Positions 22,401 through 34,010 of a stretch of DNA of 64,000 nt are shown one piece after another. The translations under genes and the position numbers were made by a program. Within the stretch, counting starts at the first letter, position 1, and the number at the start of each line of letters is the position of its first letter. Under the pieces are notes generated by a model. The model had not been told where the DNA came from. It worked only from the letters and a program-made list of their open reading frames with translations, and ran no database searches. Origin of the DNA: Flammula alnicola (Eukaryota; Basidiomycota; Agaricomycetes; Agaricales; Strophariaceae); contig JADNRV010000247.1 in NCBI GenBank assembly GCA_015499995.1, positions 1 through 64,000 of the forward strand, in the 5' to 3' direction.

Positions 22401-22534
22401 CCAATCTTTGTGTGCTGGCTCGTGAGGGCGATGTGTTTTGGTGCCCAGGTGTCGTTGAGTGGATAGAGATAAAGAGCGGGGAAGAGGGCATTATTGGCGC
22501 CGTTTGTGGAAGTAAAAGGAGGAGCGGGGGCCAT
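19424..22534 (-). CDS. FHA-domain, coiled-coil, tail-anchored protein (Far9/Far10, HAM-4, SLMAP type)
   Basis: Four exons (22534-22298, 22246-22136, 22073-21594, 21535-19424) give 979 aa. The N-terminal FHA domain (about residues 20-140) shows the key phosphothreonine-binding elements: KIGRQT, SRQHAEV and [10 protein letters not shown] Gln-rich low-complexity block follows (about 150-180), then long coiled coils with an Asp/Glu-rich insert that includes an eight-Asp run. The C-terminus has two hydrophobic segments, one in [20 protein letters not shown] and one just before the final KVKPE, consistent with membrane anchoring. FHA plus coiled coil plus C-terminal anchor is the layout of SLMAP in animals and Far9/Far10 or HAM-4 in fungi. 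Those are STRIPAK-complex subunits at the nuclear envelope/ER, required for cell fusion and fruiting in filamentous fungi. The assignment rests on architecture and FHA motifs. Several long antisense frames are only shadows. Confidence 0.85.
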
Positions 22535-23640
22535 GACTGACGATAAGCGGCGGGGAGGAGAGTGGGGCGGGGGAGGAGGAGAGTGGGATGAGTGGCAGAT
22601 GGGAGTCACAGCCTGTCGTCCGCACGAACCCATTCCAACCTTAACCCTACTTACTCATTTTCACACGTGGCACCTTTGTCAACAAACAAACCACGCGTCC
22701 ACTTTCATATCCACGTCGCACACTAGAGGGAAACCTGTATGGTGCGTCGTGAACCAGTTTCGACTTCACGGACTTTCTAATCGCTGTCTCAATTGACTAG
22801 TGTCAATTCTCATCATGGTTTCCTGCCATCGTTCAGCGACCTCCTGGCGGCGAGTGCATCGCGTCCGCCATTTCCATGAATCCTTAGGATTTGGCGCTCA
22901 CAAATACGTGGTACTCATTTTTTAGTTTCTTCCTCAGGTTTCTTCCGCAATTCGGTCACTATTCAATGTAATAGATACCTCGATAGCAATAATATCGTTC
23001 CACGGAGCACTCTGAGCCCAAGTACTCTACCAATATGATTTTTTGTCCTATTCGCCGCCTTCGACTTATCACAACACCGCCAGCTATACCGAATGTTGAC
23101 TGCGGACCGTTGTCGGCTGTCCCATCACTTTTCCCCGAGAACGTCAAGGGGCGCAGGACGGGCGACTGACTAAATTCCCCGTGAATCAGTGCCGCTGGTG
23201 ATCTAAAAAGGATAACTATTTGTAACAAGCAAAACTGTAAATCGAGTGTGCTACCTCTCTAGCAATCATCTGCGCCGCGCATTTGATGTATCAATGAAGC
23301 GCCCATACCCTACCCGACCTCGGTGCGCTGACAAAAATGAGAGAGGCTTCGGGGATCGGTAATGGTACTGCCGCCTCCGACCAAATCTAAAAATAGCACG
23401 ACTGGTCGCAATGAATTATTCGTAATCCTTAGTCAAACGCCCACTCGACGTGTCTTGCTCCTCCTGCAAGTAGCATACTTACGCGTCCCGTCCCTGCTCT
23501 TGTCTCACCTTCGACATTCTTCTATTCACTTCTATCCTTGACATATAAAAGACCTCCAGGATGGTTGGGACGAGTCAGAACAACAGCCTCCACCTCCCGC
23601 AAACTTCAACAACTCCACTCACCTCACTCACCAATTCAGC
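22535..23640. other. Divergent promoter region and start of segmental repeat copy 2
   Basis: Contains the FHA gene promoter (minus) and, from about 23113, the duplicated dehydrogenase promoter with TATAAAA at 23544-23550. No gene. Confidence 0.5.
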
Positions 23641-24789
23641 ATGCCTTCCTGGTTGATCACCGGCGCTAACAGGGGTATCGGTTACAACACCGTCGAGAAT
23701 CTGGTACGTACCAGCCTCAGAACGCCCATTTTAAGCGCTCACGAAATGATCAACTATAGCTCAAGAACGACGGCAACTTCGTCATCGCTACTGCTCGCAG
23801 CGTCGATTCCCCAGAGCTTCAGGCGCTGGCCTCGAAGCACCCGAAGAGCCTGAAAATCGTCGAACTAGATATCACGAGTCAAGAGAGCGTTAACAGGGCT
23901 GTCGAAGCCGTTACCCCTCTCCTCCCCAACGGTCTCGACTACCTCGTCAACAACGCTGGCAAGAACCCTCAACCAAACACCCGGTTTGAAGACTTGTACG
24001 TTGACATTGATTTTAAACCAAGATCAATTCGCTGAGTACTAAAATTTATCTAGAAACCTCGATGAATTCGCAGACGAAATGACGTTCAGCACCGTCGCTC
24101 CTCTCCGCGTCTCCCGCGCCTTCCTCCCTCTCGTCAAGAAGTCCGAGTTGAAGAGGATCATCTTCATCAGCTCCGTCCTCGCATCGTCTCAGATTACATT
24201 CCTTATGGCTGGCCAATTCAACGCCTACTCTGTTGCCAAGGCTGCTCTCAACATGTGTGGCTTCTTTTTTTATTCGTCAGAATGCTGGAATACTTACAAC
24301 ATTCGCTTTCAGGCTGGCGCACAAGTGGGCCGCTACCCTCAAATACGAAGGCGTCACTACCGCTGCCATCCACCCAGGTACGCATCTCTCTGTCTTTCAA
24401 AAATATACTTGTATTTTCTTACGCGATCATATCACGACAGGCTGGTCACAGACACCCCTCGGCGAGGGCATCAACGAGTGGATGGCGAAATACGCTCCCC
24501 AGGTCCCTCATTTCCCGCCAGAGGTCGCTGCCGACAACGTCATCCAGATCTCCGAGGCGCTCACGCTCGAGAAGACTGGTGCCTTCTGGCATTTCGATGG
24601 AACTAACCTTCCCTGGTAAATTACCGAGCATCTTTTTCAGTGATGTGCAAGTACAATGTGTATAAGATACGAATTTACTGGTTAATCTTTTCAATCTTGG
24701 TCTCTCCGTCAGTGAAGTCGAATAGAAAGGGTGCCGAATCCTGCTGCCTGCATGAAAAAACAGCTGACTAACATTCAAAATTCAAATAC
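23113..24789. repeat. Dispersed segmental repeat, copy 2
   Basis: Direct copy of 7588-9236, about 15.5 kb away, with substitutions and small indels. Homology ends near ttcaaaattcaaat at 24776-24789, matching 9223-9236. Confidence 0.9.
23641..24619 (+). CDS. Short-chain dehydrogenase/reductase, copy 2
   Basis: Five exons with exactly the same lengths as copy 1 (23641-23703, 23760-23995, 24054-24254, 24313-24377, 24441-24619) give 247 aa. TGANRGIG, NNAG, the catalytic Ser and YSVAK are all kept. Differences from copy 1 are scattered conservative changes (for example KNDGNF for KNDANF, HPKSLKI for HPKNLNI), with no stops or frameshifts, so the copy looks functional. The substrate is unknown. 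It is followed on the same strand by a decayed fragment of the RBR gene. Introns have diverged more than exons, for example the first bases after the third exon. Confidence 0.92.
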
Positions 24790-25140
24790 CACAAATTCGC
24801 CGCATTCTTCTAGCGAAGATGAAGAATCCGAACACCCCACACAGCCGCAAAGTACGTCTGAAATAAACATTAACGGTCGTTTGGTACTGTTAAACGTCCT
24901 CGACGATGTGGACACCTCCGTAGTGTCTTGCTCTGCAGGTAGGATATTACACCCGGCCCCTCAAAGAAATGAAAAGCACCAGGAGCCTCGCCGAAGGAAG
25001 ATCCTAACGAGTTGGCTCATCCTTCGTTTGGGAATACCCAGGGACTGGTCGTTGATGAGAACCTCTATGATATTGGACTTAGAAGGAGACTTACCAAGAG
25101 GTCAAAGTAGATGTCGACTATACCAACGGGATAAGGCCGT
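24790..25140 (+). pseudogene. Decayed N-terminal fragment of an RBR ligase gene
   Basis: Translation from about 24868 gives GRLVLLNVLDDVDTSVVSCS, which aligns to GRSGLLNVLADADTSVASGS in the RBR gene. Further on, after frameshifts, GLRRRLTKRSK and VDYTNGIR align to GLRVRPTKRLK and VDYASVLR. A stop and at least one frame change separate the pieces, and nothing of the RING domains remains. It lies in the same strand as dehydrogenase copy 2, whereas the intact RBR gene opposes copy 1, so the duplication was followed or accompanied by inversion. Confidence 0.7.
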
Positions 25141-25585
25141 CAGGCAACTTGGAATGGATCGTCATCCCCACGCAACCGTCAATTGCAATGTTGTGATGTA
25201 CACAGGTGCTGGGACACCATACCACCAACCGTCTCGAATGCGCGATCATCCATTCTCCACACCGTTATTCACCTCGTTCATCCTCGGCACATACATGGCA
25301 TATTAAAATGACAACAGCCTACACGTATCCCGGGTCAAGGCGTGAGCACAATCAAGGTCACCCCGCTACCGCCAGGTCTTGGACATCCGACTCGCTACCT
25401 CTAGCTCGGAGTCGAAGTGCATTTAAGATTACTTCGTCATAAATAGCAAATAATTCATACACACCCGATCCACACAGAGACCGATCTGGATCACGACACC
25501 AGCTCTTAGCGTATGAAGATACCCAATGTCCAAACCCCCCGATGTCAATCGAATTGAGAATCGAGGTGTTGCTTCTGTCATCCAG

Positions 25586-27594
25586 CTACATATTGAATAC
25601 CTTTTCCAACAATCTGCGTAACGGCCACTTCTTGAATATGCCTTCTTCCTCGAGTTTGATGAGGATTTTAGAAATGTCGTGATCCCTACCCAATTCACGG
25701 AAGCTATCCGGATACTTCTTTTTGGCCATCCGAGTCATCATTTCAAGCTGATAATTGTACGCTCTGTGTTCGTCCCCGAAATCCTGTTAAATTTCTCAGA
25801 TAAAACAAAGTTGTGCTTTAATGAGTGGACCTTACCAGGGCTTTGATGGAAGAGAGAAACTTCGACATCTTCGGAGCCGTTACAGGGCTGAAAGCCGTCT
25901 CACTCCCAAGGGCAATAAAATATTCAGGACGAGGAACAAACTCCAAGATATCTTGGTGAAGTTCGTTGGTTGGAGCGGCAGCTTCCAGGTGTCGTACAAC
26001 CTGATCTGATGGAGCACTGAGCATCATGATAGGGGATGCTATAGCGATTCGGCAACAGGTATGGACATTGAATCAGTAAAGGATAGAGGGACATATGTGT
26101 ATGATTGAGGCACACCAGTATAGTAAAAAATTGACATCAAACGACGAGCCTTTGAATGTTCGAACCAGCGGTGAGCGAAATCGGCGTGTGCGTTTGGAGG
26201 ATCAATATAATAATTCTGGGATCGAGCAGGATCGAGTAGAAAGTCTGGTAGGGAGGCGTGAAGGAATTTGATGGTGTCGGATTCCAGTACCACAACTGAT
26301 GGCAGGTCGGCTAAAGCAATCTCTACGTCTCCCTCGGCCAAAGCGAGAAATTTCTCGATGTACAAACGCCGGGTGGCGCGCCCAAGCAACGCAAAGCTGA
26401 GAATTAGCGTTGCAAGTTTGATATCCTCCACACATGAGAAGATATGCATATATAGTGCATCGAGCTGCGCGAAGGGAGTTTCGAGGACGCCAACAAGACG
26501 TATACCCTGAATGACTTCTAGACGTTGTACCGGGTGGTGACGAGACGAGGAAACAAAATTCATCACAACTGATGCATATATGAACTGGCCAGAGGATTTT
26601 TCGACGAGGCTTTCAAGGACGTCCGCAGCGGGCCAAGAGGGGTCAATAAGATGCCTGAATGGATGGCCGATCTTTATTTCAGCGAATTTGTCGTTGAGGA
26701 AGAGTCGAATGTCTTTGTCGGGAAAATATGTATCGTCCAAGGGCAATCGTGTAAGTATGTCGGCCACCTTCCTCGAACTGAACGCCATCGTGAGGTGTTG
26801 CTCCGGGCGACTGGCAATGAGAAATAGAACGGGGAGATCTTTATCGCGAAGAGCATCAGAAATGGCGTAAATGATACTGGTTTGCACATCGCGGCCTTCG
26901 CACTCATCGAGACCGTCAATGACGATTAACAATGGAAATGTGAGATCGGTTGAAACATCGGAGATGCGCTTGAGCTGGCGAAGAGGTTCGATAATGAGGG
27001 ATTCAAGCTGTGACTTGAATGACTGTTGGAACACCAGAGGATCCTTCTCGATAGCTCGTGTGATAATTTCCCGAGCAGCGGAACTCGTCCTACAAAGCTG
27101 ATAGGCGAGCGTCGCGACAAGGGGGTGTGCAGAATTGCGGGTAGGATCTGTGCGAAAGAAAAAGAAGCTCGCAATAGCGAGCTTCGAGTTTACGCAGAGC
27201 TCAGTGATAGATTGGGTAATCGCGGACTTTCCTGCACCTGCTGCACCGTGTAACCACATTATCCATGCGTCGCGGTCTTCGCTGTTCTGAATCCAGTCTA
27301 TAATCTTCTGTAAGACCGCAATCCTCGTATTTGGGTGACATTTCGGAGTGTCGGCGCGCTGTTCAGAGTTGTGGAAGGCAGCTGGTGCCACTACCTCTAG
27401 GAGGCGCTCAAACCCTCCTAGTTCTCATCCACCAATTTGAGCATATCCTTCGGGAAGCATTACTGTGTCGCACCTTTAGCACTGTCAACTTTCACACTAC
27501 TGGGCCCGTTGTGCTGAGTGAATGTTCCGCCAGTAAACACAGCATTGGAGGTAGAAGAAAACATTGTGTTATGGGTCAGAGAAGTAGTATCCAT
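25586..27594 (-). CDS. NACHT-domain NLR-like protein 1
   Basis: Four exons (27594-27474, 27417-26116, 26005-25836, 25783-25586) keep frame and encode 596 aa. The 40-residue first exon carries FTGGTFTQHNGPSSV. The NACHT domain starts near residue 65: Walker A is HGAAGAGKS, Walker B is LLIVIDGLDEC, and a sensor-like ASRPEQH follows. A conserved FLHASLPDFLLDPARSQ.YYIDP block and a short helical C-terminus (AAAPTNELHQDI..., then LGRDHDISKILIKLEEEG) complete it. No WD40, TPR or ankyrin repeats are present. NACHT STAND ATPases switch between ADP and ATP states and oligomerise; in fungi several control non-self recognition and cell death, but no such role is shown here. It appears the most complete of the four copies in this window. 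The exon 2/3 junction was chosen to match copy 4. Confidence 0.88.
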
Positions 27595-27806
27595 CGCGGG
27601 CGTTATCGTGTCGGCGTAGGAATAGCTGCAAGGGCGTATGAGGGAAGGGACATGGACGAAGCTTTCACACGCAAGGCTGTTCGTATTGACGCCATGAGGC
27701 TGTGAAAGATTTCACACACAAAACCCAATGTGACATATCTTATCTCTCTTTTTCATGAATTACGTTCAGGCAACTGTAGCGGAATGCAATTCAATGTATA
27801 TTTACT

Positions 27807-29168
27807 TCAAAATTGGTTTGGGAGGCCTTGGTCAGCGACTGGTGGCGGAGCGCCGCTTCCAACCATAACCTGTGCGCCGGCACTAGTAACATCGTCGATA
27901 GTCACGAAAATATACGCTGGACATGAAAACCATTAAGAAAACCAAATCCGAGAACGGACGGGACATGAACTCACCAGGGCCCGGTGGGTACACTCTGTTA
28001 TTCGGAGGGCTCATAATAGACAGAGTTTTACGATCTGGGGATAGCTGAGCGTCCATGAAGACCAATCTCGAACTCGAGTGGAATGCGTGAGAGGAGAAGC
28101 CTAGGTCCATAAGAGCGACTAGAAGACGGCGAGAAAATGGACATTAGCATGATTAAGGCGCGAGACGTGTGAACTAAGTTTGAAAAAAACACCTTGTATA
28201 GAGTTTGCTTTCAGGTTCTTCGGGACGGAAACGTTGGTCGTGAAGCGCTTATTGAACCCGATCTTGGCCGGCACGTTGGACATGACGGGGCGCTGCAGGG
28301 ACATATATGGGGAGTTGAGGTATTCAACGCGGTATTCGCTGCATGATTGAGATGTTAGAGGAAAGTTGCGGTGCTGGGTTGGGGCAAAAATACATGTACG
28401 TGTGGAATTCTCCAGTTCCGTTTACAACTTGGCCGTTGGGATTGGAGCCGGCGATGAGAATGTTTCTAATTATACGCAAGAGGGATTAATTGTGTTTCTG
28501 TGATGCTGGCATAGAAAACGACCCTACCCTTGGGGCGTCAAACTCGCAACGGAGTGGTATACACGAGGAATATCGGTCGTAGGCATGACCTTGTTGCTTA
28601 TCCTCTGGCCAAGGGGTAGCTCAGGGGTATAAAGAGACGGCGTGAACCTGCAAGGAGTAAGGTAAGCATATAACAACATGAAATATCGCGCGAATGGGAC
28701 CATACGCTGCATGGTCGGCATTCGACTGGAACCCGACGGGGTCCGGAACGGTGTCGAATGCAGCATATCCAGTCTGGCCGTCGTTGACGATGAGGACTTG
28801 GCCGTTGGGAAGGAGCAGCAGCTCGGGCATAATGCGCGCTTCCAACATCTTCTCGACTTGCCATCCCTTCTTGATACCTTCAGGCGTAATGGTTAAACGA
28901 CTGCATTGGTCAGAAGCAGGATCCTGCGAAAACAGGTTCGCGGGTTGGATTAGGTCGCTAGTGGCGGTTCCACCGCAGACGAGGACCTCTGGGGTGTAGA
29001 GTGGTGGCGAGAGAGGGAGGAGGGTCACGGAGCCGTCGAACGGGTTCGTGACGCGTACGCCGTTCGGGATGTCTGGGAGGATGGTCTCAGTATTCTTCTC
29101 GATGTCGCAAATTGATCGTTTGGTTGTTTGCCACCATCAGGACTCTACCATCTGGAAGACCGAAAACG
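27807..29168 (-). pseudogene. Truncated glyoxal oxidase (copper radical oxidase, AA5-like)
   Basis: Exons 29168-28706, 28647-28528, 28465-28400, 28338-28193, 28118-27975 and 27916-27807 read as the C-terminal half of a glyoxal oxidase. Landmarks are [69 protein letters not shown] (equatorial Tyr-His copper ligands), [11 protein letters not shown] (third His) and [12 protein letters not shown]. The family oxidises aldehydes and supplies H2O2 to secreted peroxidases. The N-terminal half, with the signal peptide and the Cys-Tyr cofactor, is absent: homology stops at an acceptor (ttctcag, 29169). Upstream is an unrelated repeat that contains the 38 bp site at 29242-29279. A frameshift separates NNQTIN and NTETILP near 29106-29113. 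The gene is very likely dead. Confidence 0.85.
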
Positions 29169-29241
29169 CTGAGAAATAAATATTTGTGAGGGTCGCGGAA
29201 AGTCATGTAGATTATTTATGTGCCGAGCTACCGAGGGAAAA

Positions 29242-29279
29242 GATTATAGTACTTATCCTTATCGAAAAGGTAACATCGT
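29242..29279 (-). repeat. Uninterrupted 38 bp site paralogous to the MITE target at 7.26 kb
   Basis: The reverse complement begins acgatgttaccttttcgata and is identical to 7231-7263 joined to 7533-7537, with a single TA where the MITE sits at 7264-7530. The similarity does not extend obviously further, so it is probably the edge of an older repeat. Confidence 0.9.
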
Positions 29280-29971
29280 TGGAGGAGGACGATCTGGCCT
29301 GCTCTCGGATATGCTCACCGAAGATGCGCGTCGAGCTGGGAAGCCGTGCGGATGGCGTCGCAGGCAATGGCGAAAGGCAAGAATGGATTCAGCTACGCGC
29401 TCGCTGGCATCTACATAATAGTACATTATACTGTTACATACGGACTTGAACATGCACGTGCTGATGTGACCTATGCTATCTAATCTACTCCACGGTGTGA
29501 CCTGATCTCACTGTCACATGTGCCCACCCACACGAACTCGTTGCATCAGGGGAGGCCTGTGTCAAGGTCTCGGTGTCAAAGGAGGAAACCAACCTAGTGT
29601 TTGAAGAACACGGCTAAACTCGGAAAGTCGAGGATCAGCATTCCAGTCTGAAGGTGCTGGAGGGGTCGGTGGCAGTTGAGGTGGTACGTTCGGATAAGAG
29701 GCATGGGGTATACGGGTATGACGAATATTAGAATACTAGAAGTTTGAGGTATACAGAAACTAGCCCAACTCTCCCCCACTTTGACATTCCCTTAAAGGGA
29801 AAATCAATACTTCACATGACTTATATGTTCCGTTTGAGAATTTGAACCAAGAGGGCAAGAGGTATGCAAAAAAAAAAATCCTGGTATACGAGGTACTTTT
29901 ATTTATTGACCCGCCTCACGGATGTACAGTGCCAGGTATGTAGCCAACACTTTATAGATATCGCTTATCGA

Positions 29972-30241
29972 TTATCCTCCCCGCTCTGACTCAACTCTCA
30001 CCGCAGCATATCTCCGCTTCCACCAATCCTCGTGAAACGTCGGGTCTCCGCCTCTCGTATCGCTAATGAGACAAACTCTGCACTGCTGATAGACGATTCT
30101 CTGGACAACATACCCGTCTTCGTGCACCCCGGCGATATATGCCAAAACATTATCTGGAGACTGGGATGGATGGAACCCATGCTTGTTGAACGTTGAGGAC
30201 GGTAACGAGCTATTGAGACGTGGAAAGATAGGCTTGAACAT
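29972..30241 (-). CDS. Possible small protein or terminal exon
   Basis: An 89-codon frame opening MFKPIFPRLNSSLPSS and containing DNVLAYIAGVHEDGYVVQ, ISDTRGGDPTFHEDWW and a basic end. Composition looks protein-like (Trp, His, Tyr spread evenly), but no family is recognised and no upstream exon could be fixed. It might be the last exon of an intronic gene starting near 30390. Confidence 0.3.
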   Translation of the reverse strand: MFKPIFPRLNSSLPSSTFNKHGFHPSQSPDNVLAYIAGVHEDGYVVQRIVYQQCRVCLISDTRGGDPTFHEDWWKRRYAAVRVESERGG

Positions 30242-31417
30242 ATATTTTCTCCCCTATTTGAGTCTTATGCAGTTTCCGTATCAGCTCGCGTCGTATGCTT
30301 TCTTTCTTACTAGTTACCGACAATGAGTCGATCGCCACCCTAGCTCCTTCCTCTCGCTCTCCCTTGCCACATCGAGCCCACCGCATGGTCAACATGCTCC
30401 TTCACCTCAATCAATCCTCTCAAAAACCCTCAGCGTGGAGACGGCTGTGATGCATCCCACCAGCGCGGTGAACCGTCGCCACTCCCTCTCTGCCAGCTCA
30501 CAGAAGACACAGCGCCACACAGCGCCCGCCCGTTCTTCCCTGGTCTATCCATCCGTAAAATAATGTGCAAAAATCCAGCGATTCGGATACGAAAAACTCG
30601 AGCGACTAGCTTTCTTTTCCCTACAGTTCCGATCTTTCTGTCTGCAGTGTAACTCGTCAGATACATGCCCGTACAGTGGCAGAAAATGTATAGTACGTAT
30701 ATCGACATTAGTATCCTCCTCTCATCATCATCTCTCCATATTTTGGCTCGCACTGATCCTCAGCAGCTTCACCCTCAACATGCCGTCCCTTCTCCAGCTT
30801 TTCTCCCCGAGCGCGCACGAAGCTCGGAATGGCATGCGCCGGCTGAACTTGTCGTCTTAACCCCCACGTCTGCCCGCTCCTGCGTAGCATATCTACAAGA
30901 GCAAGCTAGGCCATCGATTGCTGTTGAACGTTGACCTTCTGAATGGAGATGGTGGACGTCACCATATTAAACCATTGTAAACCATTGATTCTGCTTTGGA
31001 GGGTTCTCTGGGCCCCCAAATTTTCACCACAGTCGGAAATTCTCAAGTATGAAGCTTTGAAGATCCATGGTTGATATCTATAGGTCGACAACTCCTCGCT
31101 GTACATATAGTTTTTACCTACAACTTACGCTGTCATTAGGCTTTAGTAGTGTGAGCGACCTATGAGAACATCAAGCCAAGCAGATTACCTCTATCAAGCC
31201 GGTAAAAGAATTTAGAGTACTTACAAATAGTTTTTATGTTTAATGTAGTACCTATAAAATTCGTTCTACCCAATTTTAAAGAAGGAGGGTGCATGTTGCC
31301 GTTTTTGCGCGAGGGCTTGTGTGCCAGGTGCCGTGGGAACATGTGTGACCGGGTGCATTATCCGTAGGCGCTCAACGGGCGCTTGCACACGCACTCACAC
31401 AATATGCGACACTTACA

Positions 31418-31463
31418 CACACCACTCACTCACTCACTCACACTCACGCACTCACGCCTCACT
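31418..31463. repeat. (CACT)n simple repeat
   Basis: Tandem cactcactcactcactcacactcacgcactcac. Simple microsatellite next to the 3' end of the small secreted protein gene. Confidence 0.8.
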
Positions 31464-31617
31464 GCCAAAAACCCGTGCCCAGCGTCGTCATATCTCAAAA
31501 AACAGTTTTATTTGACTTCGACAAATCCCTTGAGCGATTACAATTCAATACATATCGCTTCACATATCAAGACTGATGGAACCGAGAGCTGTCTCTGTGG
31601 CGACTACCACTAGAGAT

Positions 31618-32001
31618 TTAAAAGACCGCAAGGCTCTCCCAATTAAATCTACCACCAACAAACATCATTAGTTCCACCCCATCAAAAAGTTCACTCAGAG
31701 CTTACCCGGTAGGCGCGGTTGCACATCCAGAGCCACCACCAAGCACCAAGCTCGGACCATTGGTGCAAGAATCATGGCCACCGCCAGAAACGTAGAACTC
31801 GATTTCACTGGGGACACCAGAATAGCTGAATGACTTCGTCGAGCCGCTTCCCAAACTGAAACATTCTCCAGACGGCACTTGGAAACTCTGGCCCTTAGTA
31901 CCAGTGCAGCCCGCCCCGGCGAAGCCAGTGACTGTGGCGGACATCGCCAGAGAGGCGGAAGCGAGGAGAGCGGTGGCGATGAAGACAACGTTGAATTGCA
32001 T
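31618..32001 (-). CDS. Small secreted cysteine-containing protein
   Basis: Two exons (32001-31706, 31648-31618) encode 108 aa. The N-terminus MQFNVVFIATALLASASLAM is a clear signal peptide, probably cleaved near residue 19-21. The mature part has four Cys (in GCTGT, GECFSL, DSCTNG, SGCATA), enough for two disulfides. It is Gly/Ser-rich with alternating hydrophobics (EIEFYVSGG), suggesting a compact beta fold, and ends GFNWESLAVF. I do not recognise a named family; small secreted proteins like this are common in basidiomycetes. The last 11 residues depend on the short second exon, whose junction is well supported (gtaag...ggtag). A minus-strand TATA-like element lies at 32154-32161 and a probable 5'-UTR intron at about 32026-32102. 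Confidence 0.8.
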
Positions 32002-32153
32002 TATGGTGAGATGGCGTAGCTTCTAAATGACCGAAAAAAAAGTGGAGTGAGTTAAAGGTTATACAACAGGATGATGAAGAGGAGGCTTGGAAAGAATGCT
32101 AACCTGATCGAATGTAGGAAGAGGAGCTGAGTGAAAAAGCTGCAGAGGGACAG

Positions 32154-32161
32154 GTATTTAT
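32154..32161 (-). promoter_or_regulatory. TATA-like box of the small secreted protein gene
   Basis: Reads ATAAATAC on the minus strand. The transcript would start about 30 bp downstream, then contain a probable UTR intron (gttagc...tttag) before the ATG at 32001. Confidence 0.5.
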
Positions 32162-32179
32162 GCATTTTCTATCAGACCT

Positions 32180-34010
32180 TGCCTCTAGAGTCCGGACCAT
32201 TCCCTTGAACGAAAAGGTTTCCCCGTGAGCGCTCTGGAAGGTCACATGGTTCCGAACAAACGGCCAATATCACTGCACCAAGGGCATGCACCCCGTTCTG
32301 AACTTCGTGATCCACCTGCTACGGACATTTGGTCGTGAGCTTAAAAGGCCGTTCTCACGAGAGGGAATCAGGAAGCATCATGGTCTCAGCTTGATTTAGA
32401 GAGGGATTGAGAGAGCATTGCCTTGAATGACGTGGATTTGAGTTCATGTACAAAATTTTCCTAACTTCGTGATCCACCTACCTCGGCCATCAGATCGAGA
32501 GCTTGGAACACGGTCACCACGAGAGCATTTGCCGAATGTCGTAGAATTAATTCTATCAACGATTTCAACGGCCGATAGAAGTGATTTTAGACTGCAGTTT
32601 TGCCTTCATTCTATGTGAGTGGATTTTAATGTATCCTATTCTAACTCTATCATTTGCTTCAGTGAGGAGTTACTTGAGGCCGCATTCTATGTTATTACAG
32701 TGCATGTAGAATTTACTCAATGGCAGTCCTATCATTCCAGCTTGCTGCGTTTGATTTATATGATGGCGCTTTGAATGGTATCCTATCGTAATTCTACCGG
32801 GGTCCTATTGCTTCGGGAAAAAGATGACTTTTAGATATTGTAGTACTTTCGAGACGCCCCTTTGAATGGCCACTCCGCGATACCTCCAACTCTACGTAAT
32901 GAATCATTTTCCGTGCAGTTCGTCACAAGAAGGTTATTTGCGGACATGATATCCATCGCCATGAGCTCAAACTGAACAAACAAAACTATTCGGGGATCTA
33001 ACGTAGTATGATTGCTCCCTGCACTCGCAATCTTTGGCTAAGGGTTGAATGACCAAGAGAAAGGACCGGATGTGAATGTCGCTGAGTGTTGCTCCATGAG
33101 CGACGCATGCATGAGTCATGGAAAGTTCTCTGAGACCTGTCCGTGCTCACATTTTTCCACCGTTACGGCAAACAAATACCAGCCATAAATAACGTCGCCT
33201 TTCCAAGACAGATGACTTCCAGTAGTAATACCAGAGGCCGATATAAATAACGCCTCGGCCTCAAAGCCTGAGCGCAGTGTGCTGAGTTCCAAATGCCCCA
33301 TAATCTCGAAGGTTGAAGCTGGAAGTCATTTTCATGTAGCGTTTACGCATTGGTATAAGTATTAAAGTAACTGGATTTCCCAAGGATTTTCTCTCCTTAA
33401 GTTCTCTCTCCGTAAATCTGAATATCATGTGACATGCCGTTAGAAGAAAACTGGATATGTATATTACATAATTACATGCACCCTCCGGACTTTTACACGC
33501 AACGTTACTCCACGCAAGTAACTCGGGAGCTCTCGGGAGTCGGTTCTCGCCTTGTTCTCGCCTTCTGTCATATAATATCTCCCTTCCTATCCTACTGTAT
33601 ATCGATACCACAAATGCAATGCGGATACGCTGCGCAGGCTTGAACCAAGTCACGCAATCTAAAACCGAGTTTTCACTTGACATAGGAATAGAGTTTGGCT
33701 TGTGCGGAGGGAATCAGAGATGCAGCGGGACGAAGGGTGGTTACAGGACAGCGAAGTAGATTTTACAAAATTTCTGTGTTCGTTATACCATCTTACCCTC
33801 ATGCTCTATTCGGCTTCTCTCCGAAACTTTGAATGAGCAGGTTTTTGTCTCGGTTGATATATCTTCCGTCGTCATATCTTCTCTTCTACATGACTTAGAC
33901 TAAAATTAGGCTCCAATGAAACCTCTCTATGGTCAGGTGGCGCACGTCCTCAAAGGGTTTCGCTCTATCCAATTCCCAAGTATTCGTTCACCACCTCACT
34001 GCTCATTATT
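32180..34010. other. AT-richer intergenic region with an imperfect direct repeat
   Basis: acttcgtgatccacct recurs at about 32303 and 32463. Each copy is followed about 30-45 bp later by gagctt and then tcacgagag, a roughly 70 bp degenerate repeat. No gene is seen; the last 200 bases should hold the dihydroxyacetone kinase promoter. Confidence 0.45.

Larger units (their letters stand above)
29280..31617. other. Gene-poor interval
   Basis: Apart from the small frame at 29972-30241 and a CACT-rich simple repeat at about 31418-31463, no supported feature. Confidence 0.4.

Noticed and set aside
24233..24619. Separate 128-codon gene inside dehydrogenase copy 2
   Set aside because: It is a read-through of introns 3 and 4 joined to real exons. 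Copy 1 and the splice signals support one five-exon gene.
31418..31463. CRISPR-like spaced repeat
   Set aside because: Only a CACT microsatellite. No regular spacers, and the genome is eukaryotic.
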